Shown here: piece by piece, positions 26,446 to 36,280 of the stretch
Layout of the letters: each line of letters begins with the position of its first letter
Numbering within the stretch: position 1 is the stretch's first letter
The notes under the pieces: generated by a model
The model's database searches: none
The model's input: the letters and a program-made list of their open reading frames with translations, nothing else
Told to the model about the DNA's origin: nothing
Made by a program: the position numbers and the translations under genes
Assembly: GCF_013106755.1 (NCBI RefSeq)
Contig: NZ_WHPF01000019.1
Location: forward strand, 26,126-90,125
Source: Limnovirga soli
GTDB taxonomy: Bacteria > Bacteroidota > Bacteroidia > Chitinophagales > Chitinophagaceae
Direction of reading: 5' to 3'
DNA length: 64,000 nt

Positions 26446-29400
26446 TTAGCGATTAAGCAAATAATTTAACTGGATAATGGTTTGATTGTAATTATTGACT
26501 GCAACTAAATATTCAGTTTTTATTCTGATGGCATCTTTTATGTTTTGGATGTATTCAATATAACCGATATCGCCTGCTTTGTAACTGCGTTGTGCTGCGT
26601 TGATAATACTTTCAGCCATTGGCAAACCTTCAGTTTGATAGTATCTTAATTGTTGTAAACTTTGCTGCTGCAATTGATTTTGCTGTAAAAAAAGCGTGGT
26701 TATTTCCTGCTGTGATTTATCCAATTCCTTTTTTGCAATTTCAGTCTCAAATCTTGCTGCCTGCGTACGGGCCTTTACGCCATTTTTAAAAATTGGAATG
26801 TTGACACCTACGCTGCCATAATAAAATTGCCTTTGCCTGTCTAAACTTTGTGCATTTACCCCCAGGTTAAAAGATGGCTGCCCTTTTGCTTTTTCAGCTT
26901 TAATAGCTAATTCTTTTGCTACAAGCTGCTGCTGTAAAAATTGCAACACCGGATGTTTATTTACCAAATTGCTGTCGCTTAAATTTATTTCAGGAAAAGA
27001 AGTAAATTCTTCAGGTGCCTGGTATTGCTGGTTTGTACGCAACCATTTTTGCAGATCGGCCAAATAAAAACTTACCTGTGTTTGGGCATGTGCCAATTGC
27101 AGCATCAAATCTTTGCGCTGAAGTGTAGCATTGATCTTTTCCAACTTATTACTTTCGCCGACCTGGTACTTTTTGTTTGCATATTTTTCATAGTCGGCAA
27201 AAATGCTATCAGTTTGCAACAACAAATTATATTGTTGCCAACTGTAGAGCCAATTGTAATAAGCGTTGGAAACATTTCGTAACAATTCGCTTTTTGTAAC
27301 CGCTTCGTAAGATTGTGCAACGGCTACATTTTGGCTCAATAAATTTTTCTCTGCTTTATAAGCGTTGGGTAATTTAAACCCCTGCGCCACGCCTACATTA
27401 TAATCAATTACATTACTATTTATTTGTCCAAAAGCAGTATTAATATTGAAAGGGTCTAATATTGTGGCTGTGCCCGTGAGTGCCTTTTGCTGCTGGGTTT
27501 GTAAAGATGCCTGTTGAATGGTGGGGTAATTTTTAGTTGCAATTTCCAATGCGTTTTGTAAAGTTAATTTTGGTGATTGAGCGTTCGCATTAAAACCCAG
27601 CACTGAAAACATTATCAAAAACAAAGTGATTGCCGTTGTATTTACTTTCATCTTCTTTTTTCTTTTTAAATAAAATAAACTGTATAAAACAGGCAATACA
27701 AACAGTGTTAAGATTGTGGAGGAAAACAAGCCGCCGATAACAACAGTTGCCAAAGGTTTTTGAACTTCTGCACCGGCACTCATGCTAAAAGCCATTGGCA
27801 AAAAGCCCAGGGATGCCACGGCAGCTGTTGCTAATACTGGTCTTAAACGGGCTGAACTTCCTTTCAAAATTCTTTTCGTTATATCATCTTCGCCTTCTTC
27901 TTTTAAGCGGTTGTAATAACTGATCAAGACTATGCCGTTTAAAACCGCCACGCCAAACAAAGCAATAAAACCAACACCTGCTGAAATGCTAAAATTCATT
28001 CCTCTAAGCCATAAAGCCAGAATGCCACCAATTGCCGCTAAAGGAATTGCAGAGAATATAATAATGGCTTCTTTTGCTGAACGGAAGGTTAAGAATAGCA
28101 AAAAGAAAATAAGTAACAGTGAAACCGGCACAGCTAATTGCAGCCGTCCTTTTGCTTCTTGCAAGTTTTGAAACTGACCACCATACGTAATGTAATAGCC
28201 TTCAGGTAATTTTATTTTTGCATCGAGGGTTTGCTGAATGTCTTTAACTACAGATTCTACATCCCTGCCTCTTGTGTTGGCTTCCACCACTATTCTGCGT
28301 TCTGCATCTTCACGACTTATTTGTGCAGGACTTGCTTTAAAAGTTACATCGGCAATTTCGCTTAATGGTATTTGCCTGCCGGTGGGTAAGGGTATCAATA
28401 ATGCTTTTAAAATATCTGCATCAGTGTTTGGGTCTTTGGTTATACGAACCACCAGATCAAATTTCTTTTCTCCTTCGTAAATCACACCCGCATAGCCGCC
28501 AGCATAAGCTGTGTTAAGCGTAGCATTTACATCACTAATGTTTAAACCATATTGTGCAATTTTACTGCGGTTGTATTTTACCACTAATTGAGGCATACCA
28601 ACAATTTGCTCCACTTTAACATCGGTAAGACCTGGTATATTTTTTATTAACTTGCTTATTTCATTTCCTTTTGCAAACAATACTTCCAAATCGCTGCCGA
28701 AAACTTTTATTGCAATATCTGATTTAACTCCAGCAATCAGTTCATTAAAACGCATTTGAATGGGTTGCTCAAAGGTTAAGTTTACACCGGGAATGACACT
28801 CATTTTTTCATTCATCTTTTCCGCTAATTCCTCTTTGTTTTTTGCACTTGTCCAATCTTTTTTATCTTTTAAAACGATCATCACATCACCGCTTTCAATA
28901 GGCATCGGATCGGTAGGTATTTCGCTGCTGCCTATCTTGCTTACCACTTCTTTTACTTCGGGAAATTGCATGGCAATGCTTTCTAAATGTGTGCTGGTTT
29001 CAATTGACTGGGGCAAACTGCTGCCTTGCCTGATAGCGTAGTTAACAGCAAAATCACCTTCGTCTAATTCGGGAATAAACTCGCCACCGAGGGAGTTAAA
29101 TACAAACAGGGAACCAATAAACAATGCCACTGCCGCCATTAATACCGGTATCCTGTGTGTGATTATTCTTTGTAAAAATGGCTGGTATCTTCCTGTTAAC
29201 CATTTCATTGCTTTATCCGTAATGTTTTCTTTGCCAGCTATTTTTTTATTAAGGAAAAGACTGCTAACAAGCGGTACATAAGTAATAGATAAAATCATTG
29301 CCCCTATGATTGCAAAGCTTACCGTTTGTGCCATTGGCATAAACATTTTTCCTTCAATACCGCTTAATGCAAAAATGGGAATGTATACTATCAGGATAAT

Positions 29401-30759
29401 GATCTGTCCAAAAACCGCACTTGTCATGATCTTACTGCTGCCTTTTGTTACTTCTTCATCCATTTTTATTTGTGACAATTTCTGACCTCTAAAATCCTGA
29501 AAAAATTTATGCGTTAAACTTTCTACGATGATAACGGCACCATCTACAATCAATCCAAAATCCAAAGCACCCATACTCATCAGGTTTGCACTTACACCAA
29601 ACATGTTCATGACAGCCACCGCAAAAAGCATTGATAATGGGATAACACTTGCGACTATTAAACCTGCCCTGAAATTACCCAGGAAAAGTACCAAGACGAA
29701 TATCACAATCAATGCACCTTCTAATAAATTGGTGCTTACTGTATGTGTTGCCCTTTCTATTAATTTTGTTCTGTCCACAAAGACATCAATGCTTAACCCT
29801 TCGGGCAAATATTTTTCAATGGTTGCCATCCGTTCTTTTACCCGCTTAATAACCCTTACCGCATTTTCGCCTTTCTGCATCAGGACTACACCGCCAACGG
29901 TTTCGCCCTTGCCGTTTCTTGTGAGTGCCCCGTAACGAGGAGCAAATCCAAAATCAACAGTGCCAATATCTTTTACCAATACTGGAATACCTTTTGTATT
30001 GGACACAACAATATTGCTGATATCGCTTAGTTTTTCAATCAAGCCTTCGCCCCGGATAAAATAAACGTTGGGGCCTTTGTCAATATAACTGCCGCCTGTA
30101 TTGGAATTATTTTTTTGCAGGGCAGTATATACATCCAGCAGAGTGAGGTTCATCGCAGCCAAACGTTCTGGCTTTACGCTTACTTCGTATTGTTTTAATT
30201 TGCCGCCAAAACTGCTGACATCTACTACACCTGAAGTGCCTAAAAGCTGCCGCTTTACAATCCAGTCCTGCACTGTCCGCAGATCCATTGAAGTAAACTT
30301 GTCTTCATACCCCCTTTTTGGAGCGATGACATACTGATAGATTTCACCTAAACCTGTGGTGGGGGGTATTAGATCGGGCTGGCCATATTCTTTTGGAATA
30401 TTTTCCTGTGCAACTTTGATCTTTTCAGCTACCAATTGCCTTGTAATATTCAATGGCATATTGTCTTTAAATACAATGGTGATCACAGATAAGCCGCTGC
30501 GGCTGGTACTTCGTAATTCCACCAAACCCTGCAACGATTTAAATTCTAATTCTAATGGTGTGGTAATAAACTGCTCCACTTCCTGAGTAGCAAGGTTGGG
30601 GCTGTTGGTGATTACCTGCACCTGGTTATTGGTAACATCGGGCAAGGCATCCACACTTAGCTGAGTAAAAGAATAAATACCCCAAAGCATGAAAATTCCC
30701 AAAAGAAAACCCGTAATTAATTTATTGTGTACCGAAAAATTTATTATTTTATTGATCAT
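26446..30759 (-). CDS. CzcA/CusA heavy-metal RND pump fused to a TolC-like outer-membrane channel
   Basis: 1437 residues. Residues 1-~1030 are a complete HME-RND pump: N-terminal helix, porter domains, GALDFGLIVDGAVIIVES in TM4 (charged proton-relay residues), a second TM bundle ending LPVLYSLFYLKRKKK. The frame continues directly into Met1037 and a typical signal peptide (MKVNTTAITLFLIMFSVLG...NANAQ), then a TolC-like coiled-coil channel (~1062-1437) of OEP repeats (LQNALEIATKNYP, AKKELDKSQQE). So pump and channel are one polypeptide, presumably cut after the internal signal. Alternatively the ATG at M1037 is a second start. It exports metal ions out of the cell, proton-driven. Confidence 0.93.
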   Translation of the reverse strand: MINKIINFSVHNKLITGFLLGIFMLWGIYSFTQLSVDALPDVTNNQVQVITNSPNLATQEVEQFITTPLELEFKSLQGLVELRSTSRSGLSVITIVFKDNMPLNITRQLVAEKIKVAQENIPKEYGQPDLIPPTTGLGEIYQYVIAPKRGYEDKFTSMDLRTVQDWIVKRQLLGTSGVVDVSSFGGKLKQYEVSVKPERLAAMNLTLLDVYTALQKNNSNTGGSYIDKGPNVYFIRGEGLIEKLSDISNIVVSNTKGIPVLVKDIGTVDFGFAPRYGALTRNGKGETVGGVVLMQKGENAVRVIKRVKERMATIEKYLPEGLSIDVFVDRTKLIERATHTVSTNLLEGALIVIFVLVLFLGNFRAGLIVASVIPLSMLFAVAVMNMFGVSANLMSMGALDFGLIVDGAVIIVESLTHKFFQDFRGQKLSQIKMDEEVTKGSSKIMTSAVFGQIIILIVYIPIFALSGIEGKMFMPMAQTVSFAIIGAMILSITYVPLVSSLFLNKKIAGKENITDKAMKWLTGRYQPFLQRIITHRIPVLMAAVALFIGSLFVFNSLGGEFIPELDEGDFAVNYAIRQGSSLPQSIETSTHLESIAMQFPEVKEVVSKIGSSEIPTDPMPIESGDVMIVLKDKKDWTSAKNKEELAEKMNEKMSVIPGVNLTFEQPIQMRFNELIAGVKSDIAIKVFGSDLEVLFAKGNEISKLIKNIPGLTDVKVEQIVGMPQLVVKYNRSKIAQYGLNISDVNATLNTAYAGGYAGVIYEGEKKFDLVVRITKDPNTDADILKALLIPLPTGRQIPLSEIADVTFKASPAQISREDAERRIVVEANTRGRDVESVVKDIQQTLDAKIKLPEGYYITYGGQFQNLQEAKGRLQLAVPVSLLLIFFLLFLTFRSAKEAIIIFSAIPLAAIGGILALWLRGMNFSISAGVGFIALFGVAVLNGIVLISYYNRLKEEGEDDITKRILKGSSARLRPVLATAAVASLGFLPMAFSMSAGAEVQKPLATVVIGGLFSSTILTLFVLPVLYSLFYLKRKKKMKVNTTAITLFLIMFSVLGFNANAQSPKLTLQNALEIATKNYPTIQQASLQTQQQKALTGTATILDPFNINTAFGQINSNVIDYNVGVAQGFKLPNAYKAEKNLLSQNVAVAQSYEAVTKSELLRNVSNAYYNWLYSWQQYNLLLQTDSIFADYEKYANKKYQVGESNKLEKINATLQRKDLMLQLAHAQTQVSFYLADLQKWLRTNQQYQAPEEFTSFPEINLSDSNLVNKHPVLQFLQQQLVAKELAIKAEKAKGQPSFNLGVNAQSLDRQRQFYYGSVGVNIPIFKNGVKARTQAARFETEIAKKELDKSQQEITTLFLQQNQLQQQSLQQLRYYQTEGLPMAESIINAAQRSYKAGDIGYIEYIQNIKDAIRIKTEYLVAVNNYNQTIIQLNYLLNR

Positions 30760-30837
30760 ACTAAATATTAGTCAGGTTAATAAATGCTGCCTGACAGGAC
30801 ATAGCTATGTCAGGCAATAAAAAAATCATTAAAAAGA

Positions 30838-31161
30838 TTAACCTAACTGGGGAGGTTGCCAAATGGGAAGGGCAATACTTGTGATTTTTGCAGGGAGATG
30901 TATTGAAGCCTTGTCAACTTCATTTAAAACAGGATGAACTAATTTGTAAGTATTAAAGGCCAAGGTGAATCCGGTGCAGCAATTGCAGGCACAAAAGGGT
31001 GAGCAGTTGTCTGCATCTGTATGATTCTTTTGTTCGGAAGATTTTGAAATTTCAGCCTTTGCTTTATTGTCATTTGCAGTGAATGCACCGTCCATGCATG
31101 GAACGCAACTAAGTGCAAATACCATAACTGCCAATAAAAAAGTGAATAACTTCATTGGCAC
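30838..31161 (-). CDS. DUF6660-like small Cys-rich exported protein
   Basis: 107 residues. The N-terminal hydrophobic signal (KLFTFLLAVMVFALSCVPCMDG) could be a lipoprotein signal. The mature part is polar and contains a dense cysteine cluster (CSPFCACNCCTGF), a likely metal-binding loop. Family assignment to DUF6660 is from the overall pattern. Proteins of this type usually precede CusA/CzcA genes in Bacteroidota, as here. It is the first gene of the metal cluster and may bind metal in the periplasm. Function not demonstrated. Confidence 0.75.
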   Translation of the reverse strand: MPMKLFTFLLAVMVFALSCVPCMDGAFTANDNKAKAEISKSSEQKNHTDADNCSPFCACNCCTGFTLAFNTYKLVHPVLNEVDKASIHLPAKITSIALPIWQPPQLG

Positions 31162-31254
31162 AAAGATATAAACAATTACTTAAAAGCTGAAGCTTGCTAC
31201 ATGGTTGCAAAGATTGCAATATTAAGCGGTATTGAAAGAGGTTTTGTAGTGTAA

Positions 31255-33306
31255 CTATAAAAACCAAAGAGTTTCCTTACCAAAATCCGGCAGCCTATCG
31301 TACTTAAAGTATGGAAAAACCTCCGCCACCATTTCGGGGTAAGCCAAGGTTACCGGCAAATTTTGTTGGCTTACACTTTTCCAGTACATACGACTGAATT
31401 GATATACCTGATCAATCAATAAATCAACCAACTCTTTTTCTTCCAGCAGTTCTAAATGGGTGGAAGTCAATTTTATTTTAACAGGAAAGTGATACTCTTT
31501 GGGTGTTGGTTTTGAGTTTTCATCGTACCGGGTATTATTGAACAAGAGGTATTCTCTTTCACCTACATTAATATATGTGCCGCTGTAAGGCATTAGCCCT
31601 GCGCTTTCTGTATCGAAGGCAAGTAATTCTTTGCTGGCGGTTTTATTAATGGTTACCACTATTACCGGAATTGTTAAATTAAGACTATTGTAAAGGGTAT
31701 CTAAAATCGGCTTGAGCTCTTTTTTACTGATTAGTTTATAGAAATGTATTATTAACCGGCTGGCCTGGGGGTGTGTATTCAGAAATGTTTGGACTGCCTT
31801 TCGGATGGAACCGGCCAGACTTATTGTATCTCCACTACCGAAACAATCAAAACCTTTAAACTCACCTTCATTATTGAAACAGGAGGCTGAACCAACGTAC
31901 TTTGACTTATGGGTATGTGAATAAAACGCCCCAATGCCTACAATTAATTCATCATTTGGCTGCCGGTTAAGCCGCCAGGGTATGCCACCAAGCTTTGCTA
32001 AAATGGCAATTTGTATGTTGGGCAAAAAATAATTAAAAGCATCTTTAGTAATGTTCTCTTTAAATATTACCTGTGAAAGATAGCTGTGTGTAAGCAGCAT
32101 TTCTTTTACCCGGTAATAAATCCGTCTGCGTTCATAATCAGGTTCAAACTTGGCAACCGGGCTTATGTAAACAGCAAAGTATTTTGTATCGGGCTGCTTT
32201 GTGCGGTCTTTAATGCTTTCCCAAATTGTTTTAACTGCAGTGTCTGTACTTTCAAAACAGATATCAAGGCTTTCATCAAATGAAAATGTTTGATGTATAA
32301 AATCCTGCATGTTGGGATGGTATTTATAGCCTTTCAAAAAATAGCCTTTCAGTTTTTCCATTAAAGGTTTATCCGCCAGCATGTAAATAAAAAAGAATTT
32401 TACATTATTAGGAGGCGGAACCGGTCTGCATGGGCCTAATCGTTTTAAATCTAATTTAGGCTCTTTTCCAATGCCTTTTCCAAACTGTAGTTTATTAGAA
32501 TCGCCACTGATTACTTCAAATTGATCTATTGTTCTTGTTACAAAACCAGTTTTAACAAGTGGTATTATTTTTCTGAATGTTTCATCATCCAGATACTTTG
32601 TATAGAACCCTGTAATTTCTTTATAATATTTTGGGTAGCGGTTTGTAAGATCTGGGATGTCGAACCTGATGCCCAGTTCCGGCTTTAATGTATTGCTTAC
32701 AACCGGGAAGACTTTATGAAGGTTTAGTTTATGTTCATCTGGCAGGTATTTCCATCTGTGCAGAATACCGTTGCAGTTCATCCAGTTAAATTTAGCCGTA
32801 TCGAAGCCTACCATTTCCTTTACACTTTGCTTGTACACTTTTGTAGTACCATCATAAGCAATCACCAGTTCTGGACCATTGCTTACTTTGTTGTGCTGCA
32901 CTTTTAAAGTATATTGGCTGTACACATTGTATTTTACAGAATTGCTGACTTCGTTTAAAAACCATACTTCCACTTCTTTGGTGAAATTGCGGTGCATGAT
33001 ATGTGCCACGCCGTTTTTGAAATGGTTGAAAATTAAATGCCGGTAGTAGTGTGCTGCAAAATCTGTATGTATTGTAAGGTCTATATCCAGCACCAAAGCT
33101 CCTTCTTGTGGTTGCTGAAAATCTGTATAGAGCCAGGGAAAATCTGCCCGTTCCAGCAATGTCATTTTACCATCGAGCAAGCCAGTCATATCTTCTTCTA
33201 CATAAAAGGAGCAGTAGCCTTCTTTGTACTCTTTGTAAAAGGCAAAGGTTACCTGATGTACAGGTGGGTTGAAAGGAATGATGTTGAGTAGTAGGTTTTG
33301 CTGCAT
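31255..33306 (-). CDS. Prokaryotic Argonaute, full length, PIWI catalytic residues lost
   Basis: 683 residues, the size of long pAgos. The MID domain shows the 5'-phosphate pocket pattern Tyr397-x3-Lys401-x10-Gln412 with a later Lys438. PIWI begins AKLGGIPWRL (~438) and ends in the diagnostic LPDFGKETLWFL C-terminus. Expected catalytic Asp positions are changed: the first is Gly459 in LIVGIGAF, the third aligns near Tyr523 in IIHFYK (usually HRDG), and the last region reads AYPEM. It should bind guide and target without slicing. N and PAZ-like regions precede (~1-300), with a GPCRPVPPP linker. It is the last gene of the mobile mystery A-B-Mod-Res operon, starting 14 bp after res. A silencing or target-sensing role is inferred. 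Confidence 0.93.
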   Translation of the reverse strand: MQQNLLLNIIPFNPPVHQVTFAFYKEYKEGYCSFYVEEDMTGLLDGKMTLLERADFPWLYTDFQQPQEGALVLDIDLTIHTDFAAHYYRHLIFNHFKNGVAHIMHRNFTKEVEVWFLNEVSNSVKYNVYSQYTLKVQHNKVSNGPELVIAYDGTTKVYKQSVKEMVGFDTAKFNWMNCNGILHRWKYLPDEHKLNLHKVFPVVSNTLKPELGIRFDIPDLTNRYPKYYKEITGFYTKYLDDETFRKIIPLVKTGFVTRTIDQFEVISGDSNKLQFGKGIGKEPKLDLKRLGPCRPVPPPNNVKFFFIYMLADKPLMEKLKGYFLKGYKYHPNMQDFIHQTFSFDESLDICFESTDTAVKTIWESIKDRTKQPDTKYFAVYISPVAKFEPDYERRRIYYRVKEMLLTHSYLSQVIFKENITKDAFNYFLPNIQIAILAKLGGIPWRLNRQPNDELIVGIGAFYSHTHKSKYVGSASCFNNEGEFKGFDCFGSGDTISLAGSIRKAVQTFLNTHPQASRLIIHFYKLISKKELKPILDTLYNSLNLTIPVIVVTINKTASKELLAFDTESAGLMPYSGTYINVGEREYLLFNNTRYDENSKPTPKEYHFPVKIKLTSTHLELLEEKELVDLLIDQVYQFSRMYWKSVSQQNLPVTLAYPEMVAEVFPYFKYDRLPDFGKETLWFL

Positions 33307-33320
33307 ACTTTATCATTTGA

Positions 33321-36275
33321 TTAAATTAAAACTTCATCAATAATCTGTTTGATCTTCTTATTATTCAATTGTGTTTTAAACTCAACTTTATAACCATCAA
33401 TTGTCAATTGATTAAAGAAAACCTTTGCACAATCAATCTTGGCTTGTTCAATTCCTCTAAGAGAAGTCTGATTCTCAACATCTTTTGTTTCCACAATTAC
33501 ATTCAGAATCTTTTCGCCATTATCCTTCTTTACAACATACATAAAATCGGGGCTGTATGACTGACCTGTGATAGTAGGAATTGCAATACTGCTTCTGGGT
33601 ATTTTACCATAAACAATAATTTCTTGAATACCATCTACTAACAGATTTTCCTTTTCCAACGGTGAATCAAAGGCATATACATCATACAGGTATTTTGCAG
33701 ACGGAGTACCGTCAATAAACTTTGTCCCTATAACTCCCTGAGTAATTTCAGATCTCGGTGTACCATCTGAAAAAGTTAGTGCGGTTGCTTTAACGGGAAG
33801 ATTAGCTTTGGAGTAACTGAACCTACCACTCAATTTTTCTATCTTCCAATCCTGAAACAGTTTTACGAAATTGGCCGCACTTTGCTCATTTATTCTTTCG
33901 GCTTGAACATTGTTTACTTTAGCATACTCAGACAAAACTGCATGAAGCAATTGAATAGACAGGTTCGTTTGTCGATTGATACGCTTTAAAAAATCATTAT
34001 ATCGTAAAGGCTTATTGATCTTATACTGCACCCCGGTATCTTCATTTATGGTTGCTTTAGTACCAGTTGTATTTAATTCTTCCCGCCTGCTGATGATGTA
34101 GGTGTCAGAAAAAACACCATTCCTGAGCAAACCCAGTAACTCATTAAAAAGAAAGTTCTCCTGTTCAATTCTTTCATAATGCAGAATGTATTTGCTGTTT
34201 ATTTCTTCCCAAAGGGTTTTCAGTTCAGCATATACTGCTTTACGGATTTTGATTTTCTTTTCTTTCTTTTTATTGCGGTCTTCTACCTTGCCTTTTTGCA
34301 AGCCAACAGTAAACTCAGGGTACTCCTCAAAGAACTTATCGCTGTTCTCAGCTTTGATATTTTTGTTACGGTCAATAAATTTTTTGCTGAGTAACTCTAC
34401 AAAAAGATCGTCAGTATCCAAATTTCGTTTTAAAGCCACCTCGGCAATCATTTCATCTGTAATGGCAAAGCCTTGCGGTAAGTCTGCATTTATTTCATTC
34501 ACCAACTTTTGTGCAAAGTCTGCTTCGGTAAAATCAATAACATAGTTGAGTTTAAAATCCTCATTGGAAATTCGATTACCAAATTCATCAACCGGCAAAC
34601 GTAAACCCCTGCCTACTTCCTGAATCTTGCTATTTTCACTGCCACTACTCCGTAGCTTTGCAATCGTGAACACATTAGGATTATCCCACCCTTCTTTTAA
34701 AGTCCACTTAGAAAACAAAAACCTGCGGGTGCTAAAGTTTCCCTCTTCATCTTTTATTGCAAGTAGTTTTTTCTTCTCATATAAAATTTCCTGTACTTCC
34801 TGTGCAATGGCTTCATCTGAACTACTATTGTCCTGTGAAAAGTATCCTGCATGGGTAGCATTCAAATCCGCTTTAGAAGCTAATAAGTATTCCTTGTATT
34901 CATTTTCCTGCTCCGTGAGTTTAGGAATTACTGCATCAATATTTTCAGAAAGCAATCTTTCAAAAGATTCTTTGAGATAGGGTTGCTTTTCCTGGCCCTC
35001 ATTTACACGATAAGAATAAATGTCATCAATAAAAAAGAGAGCCAGCGTCTTTATCTTATTGTTTCTGCCGAAATTAATTCGTTCTGTTTCTAAGTGTCGT
35101 TCCAATGCAAGCCGGATCATGCTTTCCTGATAAGAAGTAGAATAAATGTCAGTACTAAATTCTTCGCCAGTGGATTTAACCTGACCATTCGACAATTCTA
35201 CCGTGCTGGTAGTTATGCCATCTATAACAATACCCTCCAACTCAGGGGCAATCATACCCAAACTATCACCTTTCTGTAATTCAAAAGATTTGGTTGGTCC
35301 TTCTTTTTGAATGAGATTAAAACGTACAGATGTTTTGCTCTGCACGCCCATGATTTTTACCTTATCCTGCTTCTGGCTTACCGGCTCGAAATGTTCTTTG
35401 GCAATGCCCTTAATCAGATTTTGGTTAAATGCCTGAAAAGAGTTTAAATCATACAACAGGTTATGATAATCTTTCCGCTTTATTTTATTTCTGCCTCTGC
35501 CTGTTTCTATTTCAGGGAAGGTTGCACCAAAGCGAATGATTGTTTGAGGACAAATATTTTTTTCGATAAACTCGTATGCTTTTTGCGTTTTGCTGAAACG
35601 ATGCGGTTCATCAATAATTACAAAAGGTTTTGTAGCCTTAATACCTTCTATGGGTTTATAAAAACCTTCAACTCCGTAATCGTAGGTATCAGTCAGTAAT
35701 TTTGAAGTGCCACCCAATAAACTCATGTTGGTGAGCAGCACATAAATTTTATTGGCATTCTGGCTACTACCTGCTACAAACTCTCTCACCACACCGGGGA
35801 AATAGTTCTTGCCTTTTTTCTTTTTTGTAGCTTCCAGCACCAACACATCCAATTCTGTTCCATAGCCACATTGGTCTTTGAAATGCCTTTTGGTATAGCC
35901 ATCTTGCATAAACTGCTTGGCTCCTGCTTTTATGGCGAGTGTAGGCACAGCTACTATAAACTTATTAATACCATAACGCTTGTGCAGCTCAAACATGGCA
36001 GCAGTGTACACATAGGTTTTACCGGTACCAGTTTCCATCTTAATATCCAGATTCAGATAGCTGCCTATTTCATTGAGTGTTTTGTACTCAGCCGGAATAG
36101 CATTGTCTTTTTGTACCTGGGTCATATTGGTCATCAGGGTCTGCCTATCCAAAAGCAGCGTAGGATTTTGATAATACAGGCTGTTCTTCTGTATCAAGCC
36201 CGCACTCAGCACATTGGCTATGGCCGTGTATGCTTTTACTTGATGGGGCAAATCATTTTTTAATATCAGTTCCAT
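33321..36275 (-). CDS. Type III restriction enzyme, Res subunit
   Basis: 984 residues, typical Res length. SF2 helicase motifs: I METGTGKTYVY (80-90), Ia VPTLAIKAG, II DEPH (222-225), VI region EVGRGLRLPV. The C-terminal PD-(D/E)XK nuclease is visible as SPD (910) followed by VETKD (Glu924, Lys926). Res uses ATP to communicate between two head-to-head unmethylated sites and cuts near one. It appears intact. The start is 5 bp from the mod stop and the stop is 14 bp from the Argonaute start. DEPH in place of DEAH is normal in many type III enzymes. Confidence 0.94.
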   Translation of the reverse strand: MELILKNDLPHQVKAYTAIANVLSAGLIQKNSLYYQNPTLLLDRQTLMTNMTQVQKDNAIPAEYKTLNEIGSYLNLDIKMETGTGKTYVYTAAMFELHKRYGINKFIVAVPTLAIKAGAKQFMQDGYTKRHFKDQCGYGTELDVLVLEATKKKKGKNYFPGVVREFVAGSSQNANKIYVLLTNMSLLGGTSKLLTDTYDYGVEGFYKPIEGIKATKPFVIIDEPHRFSKTQKAYEFIEKNICPQTIIRFGATFPEIETGRGRNKIKRKDYHNLLYDLNSFQAFNQNLIKGIAKEHFEPVSQKQDKVKIMGVQSKTSVRFNLIQKEGPTKSFELQKGDSLGMIAPELEGIVIDGITTSTVELSNGQVKSTGEEFSTDIYSTSYQESMIRLALERHLETERINFGRNNKIKTLALFFIDDIYSYRVNEGQEKQPYLKESFERLLSENIDAVIPKLTEQENEYKEYLLASKADLNATHAGYFSQDNSSSDEAIAQEVQEILYEKKKLLAIKDEEGNFSTRRFLFSKWTLKEGWDNPNVFTIAKLRSSGSENSKIQEVGRGLRLPVDEFGNRISNEDFKLNYVIDFTEADFAQKLVNEINADLPQGFAITDEMIAEVALKRNLDTDDLFVELLSKKFIDRNKNIKAENSDKFFEEYPEFTVGLQKGKVEDRNKKKEKKIKIRKAVYAELKTLWEEINSKYILHYERIEQENFLFNELLGLLRNGVFSDTYIISRREELNTTGTKATINEDTGVQYKINKPLRYNDFLKRINRQTNLSIQLLHAVLSEYAKVNNVQAERINEQSAANFVKLFQDWKIEKLSGRFSYSKANLPVKATALTFSDGTPRSEITQGVIGTKFIDGTPSAKYLYDVYAFDSPLEKENLLVDGIQEIIVYGKIPRSSIAIPTITGQSYSPDFMYVVKKDNGEKILNVIVETKDVENQTSLRGIEQAKIDCAKVFFNQLTIDGYKVEFKTQLNNKKIKQIIDEVLI

Positions 36276-36280
36276 AGCTG

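Noticed and set aside
31255..33306. Actively slicing Argonaute
   Set aside because: Expected PIWI aspartates are replaced by Gly and other residues at the recognisable motif positions.
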